Assembly: GCF_000699445.3 (NCBI RefSeq)
Contig: NC_067198.1
Span: forward strand, 41,471,691-41,535,690
Origin: Schistosoma haematobium
Lineage: Eukaryota > Platyhelminthes > Trematoda > Strigeidida > Schistosomatidae
Reading direction: 5' to 3'
Length of the DNA stretch: 64,000 nt
Position numbers and translations under genes: made by a program. Positions 51,401 to 61,935 of the stretch are shown here, in pieces (the stretch's first letter is position 1; each line of letters starts with the position of its first letter). The notes beneath the pieces were generated by a model, which saw nothing but the letters and a program-made list of their open reading frames with translations, made no database searches and was not told the origin of the DNA.

Positions 51401-54400
51401 CCTATATGGATGTTAAAGATAAACAGTTATGTTGCGTTTCTTTACAATAGCTAACTCTGTAATTAGTTTTTCGGAATGGAACCGGTTGAGGCCAGGATGA
51501 ACTAAAACTTCCCATAATAAAAGCAGGTATGAATACCAGTACCGGAAACAAAACATTTATAGCTCTCTGTTACTGGTGACTGAAAGTATGATATTGTTGA
51601 GCATATCAATGAAATAATTATATGGGCATTTTCTTGCTTCCTTTGATTATGTCAATATTTTTGAAGGAATGAAAACTAGTTGGCTTAGATGTCTCTGATG
51701 ACGTAATTGGTTCCTGAATATGATTCTAATTGAAGCTAGCAAACTGATCTTAGAAATAGATTTATGTAGGCCAATTGAGGATGGATTAAAATTGAACAGT
51801 TAGACAATAGAAATTTATAATGAATAATGGATAGACTGACTTTTCTTTTATCCGATTGTAATATCTATGCGTTTCATTGGTTTTCATGACTAAACTAATG
51901 ACAATTTTTTTTACATTTGAAGGATTATGAGTAAGGATTATTAAGTGTACCGATGTTTTTCCACTATGAACAATGATGAACAATTAAGAAGCATATAACA
52001 CAGTGAAAAAAAGATACTGAGAAAGGGTACTCAAGTATTTACAGTGTTACAGATGGCAGCAATTCAGATTATATAAATGGGAAGTAGTACAAGATGACGA
52101 TAATTTACACAATGTGTAGTAGCACGAAACGGCCGTCCAGTGCTTTCAGGTTTTCAATGGTGGTCTAACATCAATCGGTACATGATCTCAATCAAACCTT
52201 AACAATCTCCACAACCCCTATACTGATAATTACCATGTCCATACTAGTAACTAGCTTCGCGAGAAAATTCTCGGAGTTCTGATGAGAAGCCGTAACCAGT
52301 GGAGCTAATCCGTGTCGGGTAGAAACAGGTGTCTACCTCAGTACAATGGAAGATGGTCACGCAATTTCGTGGATTGGTTGAAGTCAGACATTAACACTGT
52401 TGGATGCCGGCTCAGTGGTTCAGTAGGTTAATCATTCGCGCGAGAGGCCGAAGGCCCTGGGTTCGAATCTCTCGAGGCGGGATCGTGGATGCTTACTGCT
52501 GAGGAGTCCCACAACAGGACGAAATGGCCGTCCAGTGCTTCCAGGTTTTCAATGGTGGTCTGAAATCAATCCGTTCATGATCTCCATCAAAACTTAGCAA
52601 TCTCCACAACCAGTATACTGATGATCTTAATAACTTGTATGCTTATATATATGATATTTAGTATAACACTTACTTCTAGTGTATAACTATTTATAATTCC
52701 TTCTCTCCACATTACAATACGTCCAGTTCCTTCTTTTTCCTTTTGTACAGCAAATTTACATTTGTCAAAATTAAACTATAATTTATTAGAAAACATGAAT
52801 CGTTTTTAAATGGGATATTAAAAAAGATATGACTTGAAATGATATGGAAAGTTGATTTACGGTCTGTTTTTTTTCGGGGGGGGGAAAGGGGACATAATTG
52901 TAAATACTATTTAGTAAGTGTTATATCCGAGCGAAGATTAAATCACGAGTAACTCCTGAGACCTATTAATGGATTAATATTATCTATATATTCTTGTGGT
53001 ATAACTATTCAGTGATTAGATTATGTATATTTATATTCATCTTATTATAAGCTTCGTTTTGGCCTATAGATTATTATTGCACGATTGACTGTTCTCAATT
53101 TATGTTCAGTTTATTGATTACAGTCTCCCACGTTCACAGTCACTTTTTGGGTTGATTGTGTACAAATGTTATTTCCTATTTTATGGTACGTTGTGGTCTG
53201 TTTGATTGATATATAAACCCAGTATATCTGAAACAAATGATTCGCATATTGGAAGCTGATATTTGATGTTCTGGACTCAAGTGGACGGGCTAAGAGGACA
53301 TAGGACCAATAAGGACGCTAGACTTCTCATACCGGTCGAACGTCTTTTGGTGGAGTTTCGTTCTCTGAGCTGGATGGTTTGGTCGTGGAGCTTTCATCGT
53401 TCTTCTGAACGACATCATCAGCACAAGCTTTGAGACACATATGGAGAAATTCAAACACTTCACTTCTATCTGAAGTTTGTGCTGATGATGTCGTTCAGAA
53501 GAACGATGAAAGCTCCACGACCAAACCATCCAGCTCAGAGAACGAAACTCCACCAAAATCATCCACCTGAGCTACAAATCTTCTCCACCATCTCGGTCGA
53601 ACGTCGTTGGTTTGACACAGTGCGAAGATCGTATAATTCGTATTTTGATTGGTGGATAAATAACATGATAAGAAGCCGGACATAAAATCATCACAGTAAG
53701 TTAAGATAATGAGTCAATATTTACTTTACCAGATTATGGAAGATCAGTATTGATCATGTTTTATTTTAGATAAGTGTTTTATTTAAATTTCTTCAAACAT
53801 TAGACAAACCTGAGAATCATCATTCTATTTCAATGGGTGCCAAATGGTAAATTCTAGTCCATTAGGTTAAGTTACAACGAAAACAAAATAGTTTATCATG
53901 ATAATTTACTGCAAACAAGAAATCTGTTTGTACAGAAAGTCAAACAGAGTATAATTGTCAATATAGGTTCAACTCATATATTTATAAAAAGAACTAATTC
54001 TATCTAGTTAGTCAGTTAGTTACAATGTAGGATCAGGCACATATATGCATTGGTCTAAGTTGTTATACACCTCATTAGCGCAACAAGATGAAAATCGGAT
54101 TCATAGAAGTACAAAATCATTAAAAGGTTTCTGGTCATCGCTCATGTATGTATGTGAGAGAAAAAGAAAGGTTTTATGGATAGATTCACTTTCGTGCTTT
54201 TTTCGATGTAGTTCTAATCGTCCATGAAATATTTATTTCTCAATGAAATGAAAGATTTTATAGTATAACACTATGAGATGATTTGGTAGATTTGTAGCTG
54301 AAGTGGATGATTTTGATGGAGTTTTGTTCTCTGAGCTGGATGCTTTGTTCGTAGAGCTTTTATCACTCTTCTGAATGACATCATCAGCGCAAACTTCAGA

Positions 54401-57400
54401 TAGAAGTGAAGTGTTCGAATTTCTCCACATGTGGTTCACATTTTGTCCTGTAGACCTCTATGTTGATTAGTTCTTGTTGTGCTGATGATGTCGTTCAGAA
54501 GAATGATGAAAGCGTCACGATCAAACCATCCAGCTCAGAGAACAAATCTCCATCAAAAAAGTGTAACACTATATTTGAGTGATTATTTGACATTGGAAAT
54601 TCCCTTAATGTTTCTTGTGACGTCACATATAAACAAAGAATAGCATAATAACAGTTGAAGATTTAAGAATCCATAACTGAGATTTAATGGTGACTTTAAA
54701 AAAGTAATAGTTATCTATAATTTCACGTCACGGAATGAATTTGTCTAAAAATGAAAACCCTAGGTAGCTGATCTGTTCTAGCATGGAATTCTCTGTTATA
54801 GGAGGGATTCACGAACTAAAAGATTCACAAAGAGCTCTTAACCTTCAGAAACATGACTATGTTGTTCAGTTCTAGACCATAAACAAATCGAGCAATATTA
54901 TTTTACATAAACGCTCAACACTCAAACTAAGTTTGATCACAAAATACTCAATTATTTCTTATCTAACAATCATAAGGATGTACCCAATTATAAACATGAT
55001 TCATTTCTTATTATTGATCAGCGGTCAGATATCTTATTGTTCTCTATTAGAATTAAACGAATTATCACGTATCACTGATGCGAGGTTTATTAATTTAAAG
55101 AACTCAAATGCAAAATTTTTATCAACGATACAGTTTGCCTGTTCTGACTATGGTCACATCAAGGCAGTATTTGATAATTAAAGGAGTTATTTTGAAAAGC
55201 TGTCTTCATTTAAATTACATACTTAAGAGTTATCCTCTAATGTTTATGTTCATAAATCAAATATTACCACCAGCGCTGAATGTCGGTCATGGAGTATCAT
55301 GAGTTGATTAAAATAAGAAATGGTAATCATTGGGTTCGGACTAAGTGATATGAAAGTTAAGCACACACCTCAAGGTCTTAAATTTTTACTTTGTTCCTCG
55401 TTGGGTCTTGGATGCGTACAGGCGAAGAGTCTCATATTAGGATAAAACATTTCTAATGGATCCTGTTTTTCATTAGTTATTAAGCTAAGGTCAGTCCGTT
55501 CTGCAAAACCTCTAGTTTAACAATCTTCAATTCACCCTATAATAAATATTTCATCAGTAGCAATATAGAAACTTGATTAAACCTTACTCTTTCAAAATAA
55601 TAAAGCATACATTATTGGTCAGACTCTATTCAGCTTCAAGAATATCATTACAAAATGTTAAACTTTGCTAAATACGAAGAATATTGTGAGAAACATGAAG
55701 GAGTTGATAAGAATACTCCAGTGTTTCGTTATTACCCACTTTAAGTTAGAACCATTCAGCCTAAAATTATTTAGTGATTGATCAATCAGAACTGCTTCAA
55801 AAGTAATTAACTTACAACGTAAATTTTAAGCAAAGATGGATAGTGGCTAGCAGTGGAGTCCAGGACGCGCGTTCCGTCCTATCTTGAACTCATCAGCTCG
55901 ATGTACCTACATCACAGAGTTGATCTTTACTCTGGGACTCGAACCGAACACCGTTCGTTTCAAATGTCACCGAGTAATCCACTTACCTACTGAGTTCTGT
56001 TAGCCACCTGCTTGTACAATGGGGTGAAGTTTAAAATCACTTTGTGTTGTTTTACTTGTATTTTCCAATTATTATTTAGGGCAGCAATTAATCAACCTCA
56101 TATTGGCATATGTGCATCCTGTGCGCATTGCCTTGATATAACCTTTAGTCACAAGTAAAACAACACCAAGTGAATTTACAACATAAATGTTGAAGATAAC
56201 ATACATTTTTCCTGAGTTGAATTATTTTATATGACATTCTTCTATTATCGGTTTTCACTTTGTATCATAAATCGGTTTTATTGAACCGAAGAACTCATGT
56301 GATGGGGAATACTTAAAGTATCCTCTAATATTTTAGTCAAAAGGTATGATTCCATAGGCGATATGAACCAGTTAATCTTTAGATATTCTACACTTTTATA
56401 ACTTACATAGAGATATATTTATGTATTATATAATTGTTATGCTATTTACTTCAGAAACATAACCTCCAATGTTAACATATAACAAAGAAGAATTATGTGC
56501 CAAACATCATATCACTTAAAGAAAACACAACAAATATAACTCACCAATTCTGGTATATTTTTACTTAACATAGCAGGAAATATACGTGAATAATACTGCT
56601 TTTCAGGGGTTTGACTTTTACATCCATATATAAACATTTGTTGCTTTCGACTATGTCCATGTAGGTCACAATAAACAACAACTTCATACTGTTTCATGAC
56701 ACTGTAATACATATGAATGAAAATAAATTCTAAATTTAAACACTAAATAATGTTAAATGAAAGGAGTAATGTGTAACGAATATATTAAAACAAATGCTAT
56801 TGAGTCAAACATGAATAATGCATAATTAAACATAACCAGAGAGGAGTTTTGTGTAGATTGTAGTAATTTAATAATTGAATTCATGAGTCGATTGAAGCTA
56901 GACCACCATGGAAAACCTGGAATCACTGGATGGCCGTTTCGTCATAGTATTGGAATCCTCAGCAATGCGTATCCACGATCTCACCTCGAGAGATTCGAAT
57001 TCAGGACCTATCACTCTCGCGAGCGAGGGCTTTACCTCTAGACCATTAAGCTGGCTGGCTTCCAACGGTGTTAAAATCTAACCTCAACAAATTCACGAAA
57101 TTGAGCCATTATTCACCATTGTCCTCAGTGAGTTACTATTTCACAAAAGACCCGGTTAAACTCCATTGGTCACTGCCTCTCACTAGAACTCCATGAAATA
57201 ACTATTGGAGACAGTAACTAGCGCGCATATGTTCATTATAATGCTTTCGCGTTCGCTTATGAGACTGAAAGGTTGTGGGTTCGAGTCTCGAGGGGCAGGA
57301 TCGTGGATGCTCACTGCTGAGGAGTCCCATACTAGGACGAAAGGGCTGTTCAATGGATCCAGGTTTTCCATGACGGTCTAGCTTCAATTGACTTGTGAAT

Positions 57401-60400
57401 TCAATTATTAAATATATTGTTTTACATCATGTATTCAACACTTGCAAGTGGATTAGTTTAATTAGTCTCATTGAAAAGAACAATACTTAGGAAACGGTTT
57501 GTAAAATTGATTTGATCAACAGTAGTAGAAAAATTTACTAGCAGATTATTCTCATTATTCATCTCATAGTCACATGATCGTTCAAGCAAATTTATGTGAT
57601 TTAAAACTTTATCATTGTTTCCTGTAGTTGCCTGAAAAATAGGAAGTAAATATAGACCACCACATGAAACTTAGCGGTGTCTTGGTACCATTGCGCTCTG
57701 CACTAGTTAGCTTCAGCATAAATGAATTGTTTTTCTGTGCTAAGTGTTATGTCCTATAGCTCATCAATTATCACTTGGCAAATTCGCCAGTTAGGACAGA
57801 CTTATAAAACCTTGGCCCTGTGCCAAATTAATGATGCGCCGACCAGCACGAGCAGCCTCGAGTGAACTCCGAATCTTTATTGGTTCTTCACGGCTAGCCT
57901 TACTTATATGAGTCCCGAACACAATCTCAGCTTCCACTGTATGAATCATGTATTTCAGACATACATAGTTTATATAGAAGCAAGTCAGAGCGCATCATAA
58001 CATAAAATAGAAAATAACAACTATACAAGATCAAGTCAAAATATGGCTGTGAGTGTAAGAGACTGTAACTAATAAATTGAGAGTAACTCAGGAATATTAA
58101 ATCCTATAATAGTAGCCAGTAGGTCAAATGAAAGGAATACGAATATATATATAGTCTAGTTACTCAATAATTATCCAGTCAGAATTTAAAAAATGATAGT
58201 TCCTAAATAATTCCTAGCAGTTTTCGTTCATTTATTCTTTGTTAGGATACAACATCAAGGACTTTCCCTCGTGAATGTAGTGTGGATTCTCACGAAGCAA
58301 ATTTCATAATCAATATTCATTCTCTTCAGAAATGAATGCTGAAAAATCATTGCTTACTGAAGACTTATGGGAAAAAACCTTATAAATTTGTTTATTCTCT
58401 ACTTTAAGAACTACGTTCATTTATTTATCCAGCGTTTTGATTATTTATTCAACATTCAAACATAACATTTGGTTAGTGATTTCGACGGAAATAAAATTCA
58501 CCGATAGAGAGATGAGAATATATTACTCTTTCAAATTCTTTGAATCCTCTTATTAAATGCTTATAATAAGGGAAATCTACCATACTCAGTTCGTTCTGTT
58601 CTACTTGACGACTGCGAAACATGGCCGTTAGGAGTTCAAGATAGTCGTAAGCTACTAGTATTTGATCACAGATATCTAAGAAATATTGCTCGCATCTGCT
58701 GGGATCATCGGGTAAGTAATATTGAGGTTAGACACTGGGTATTCAGGAATCATGGTAAATCAGTTGATGAGATTGTAAATCTTCATCGACTGAGATGGTT
58801 GTGCCACGTGTTACGTATACCTGAACAACGATTACCACGACGTGAAATGCTAACCGGTGTTGGAGATGGTTGGAAGAAAGTTAGGGGCGGCCAAACCAAA
58901 ACGTTGCATTAGTCCTTGAAGTCACTAACTTCTGGTCTGATCCATATTGGGAGACACAGATTACTTGGTTGGGGTCCGCGTGACTATCATAACCAATGGT
59001 TAGGGACTCTTGGTGACATGGCTCAGAATCTATCACAATGGCGTCGGTGTATACACTCTCTGTCTTCCCCTAAACCATGAGATTAAAATCGCTTCATATC
59101 TTTCTTTCTATGAACTAATTCTTTCTTCCTGTACTATATCTTTATATGCAATCTTCCTTTTATATATTACTACCATTGAATTAACTACTTCTATGAATCC
59201 GGTGTTCATCTTGTTGTGTTAATGAGGTATGGGAACTTGGACCGATGCATATATGTGCCTGATCTTATGTTGTAACTGATTGACTGACCGATCATACTCA
59301 GGAAAACATTTCCATTCACATCATAGTTACGTTACAAATTAAATCTAAGCTAATCATTTCGATTGAAAAAAAAAATGAATTACTTACTTTATAATCATTT
59401 GTTTAGTATGCCAAATTGTAGGAAAAAAACGTTTTAAACTAGATGTATATTTACGATTCAAATCACAACCTGATAATGAACAACGATAATTTCCTACAAT
59501 TACTCCATCAGGATTTAACATTGGAATTAATTTGAACACAAAATTAGATCTTAATACCTATTCAAAGATAAACAATGAATACAAAGATAATTTAATAGAT
59601 TGAAAAACTTGATAGGAATTTATTGAAGAGAATATTCTGAAGTTGTAAAATAGGGTTTGAGAAAGAGCAGACGGTGTCAATAACAGCAATATTTGTACTA
59701 AACAATGAACATCTGATGATCTCATTCTCTTTCTAGTTATTTCAACATTATTCATTAGAAATACAACATTTAATAGTTTTATTCATAAGTCAAATGAAGT
59801 TTGACTACCATGGAAAACCTGGAAGCATTGGTCCTAGTACGGGACTCCTTAGCAGTGCGGATCCACGATCACGCTCCCCGCGAGATTCGAACCCAGGACC
59901 CTATTGGTTTCGCGCGAGAACGCCTAACCTTTAGGCCACAGAGCCAACATCCAACAGTGTCAATGTCTAACTTCAACCAGTCCACAAAATTTCAACTAGT
60001 GAACTGATTTCTAACTGGTCGTGAAAATCCATAAAATCATGCCAAAGATAGACGATTTTCACTGACATTCAATTTAAAGATTCTAATAATAGAAGTCAGA
60101 AATATTTGAAAAAAAACACATTATGCTGTTTAACTTCTTTTAAACCTTTTTCTATTCGTCCTATGGTTCGTCGGTTTGTTTAGGACAAGCTCTACTTCAG
60201 CATGCCATCATAACTTCACGTGTTATTTTTTAAGCAAGTTATACTGGTTACAAAAATCCGCCATCTTTAAAATGTATCTCTCAAAGTTACCTCTTCCTGC
60301 TTACTATCGAAATGTGTATGAAAGTTAATTCTTGAACACGTTACAGATTCAGATCACGTTAGTTCAATAAAATTGTCACTCGAAATTGTTAATAATACGG

Positions 60401-61896
60401 TTATATGAATTGATTTCAAATTTTAAACTTTCTGTAACTCTTAAAGCAGTGTATGACAAGAAATATTCGGTTACAACAATTAATAAACATGCAATAGACA
60501 TATAAACATATAATAAATTTCAATAGTGTAATAAGAAGACTAAGATTATCAACACTATGTGACGGTATATTAACGCAATACATCTCGACATTAACACCGT
60601 TGGATGCCAGCTGAGTGGTCAAGTAGTCTAAGCGTTCGCGCGCGAGACTGAAGGGCTTGGATTTGAATCATGCTGGCGGGATCGTGAATGCGCTCTACTG
60701 AGGAGTCCCGCAATAGGACGAAAGGGCCGTCCAGTGCTTCCGGGTTTTCAACGGTGGTCTAACATCAATTGGTTCGAGATCGTAACCAATAACTTAATAA
60801 TCTCCATAAGCCTTTACTGGCATTTCGAACAATCTGATCACACATATACTTGTTAGGAACATTTATATAGAAAAATAAAAGATCATCTAAACTAGAAATC
60901 CCAGGACAGTGTTGGATGGAGAGTGCTGGTGGGCGGCCTATGCTCCTCCACGTGGAGTAACATGCGTAAGTAAGTAAGTTGACTAGAAATGGAGGGTAAG
61001 AGGAGACAAGGAATAATAAAGAAAATAATAATGTGAAAACAATTTGAAACCTTATCACTCCAGATAATAATCTAATATTACCAGGGTAGGTTTAAGGTGA
61101 GAATAAACTATTTTTTAATACACAAAGGGGATTTGAATTTTTGTATGGCTAAGGCTTCAATAAACCTTAGTATACGCCACTTTACACTTTTGTACCATAC
61201 CATAAAAGCCGAGTTAAGATCAATTTTATGACCTGTTCCAATTATGTGTTTAGCAATAGAAGATGATGAATGTTTATCCTCTACTCTTATTAGATCATTT
61301 GATTTTATTTGTTTCTGTAAATGTATCACTCTAATACATCCTATAGTTCGGATAATCAACATCCTCTTATTACGCTATCGAAATTTATCAAAGGGACTAA
61401 TTGCTTCAAACATATGATAATATAGCTTAACTCGTATGAAAACTAATTCTTCAGTCTCTTTCAGGGAAATCTAATCAAATATCAAAATAAACAAATGCGA
61501 ATAAATGGTTCACCGGTTAAATGTTTACGTAACAAAATAATTTGGTTTATCTTAACTCGGTACCTAAATACTGTTCAACTATTAGTTTGAATTCAGATAA
61601 AAACTCTTATAAATTGTTTAACCAATTGATTCACTAAATATGGAAGAAATCTCTTAAGTAGATGAAAATAATATTACATACCTTAGCATCTGGATCTGTA
61701 CTTATAAGAAAATCCAATAAACCTTTCATCATCCAGCTACCTTGTGTTTCACCAGGATGTACACGTGCTGTAATTACGACGCAACGTTTCTTCTCCAATG
61801 GCTTATTATGATTATTATCGGTAGGTTGTGCTTGAAAATCTGAACGCGACTGGACAAAAACACTTAAGTTAATGGATGAAATAGAACAATGTAGTG

Positions 61897-61935
<39 letters not shown>

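Noticed and set aside
53290..53685. Overlapping open frames on both strands
   Set aside because: They come from the palindromic arms of the fold-back insertion, so identical peptides appear on both strands.
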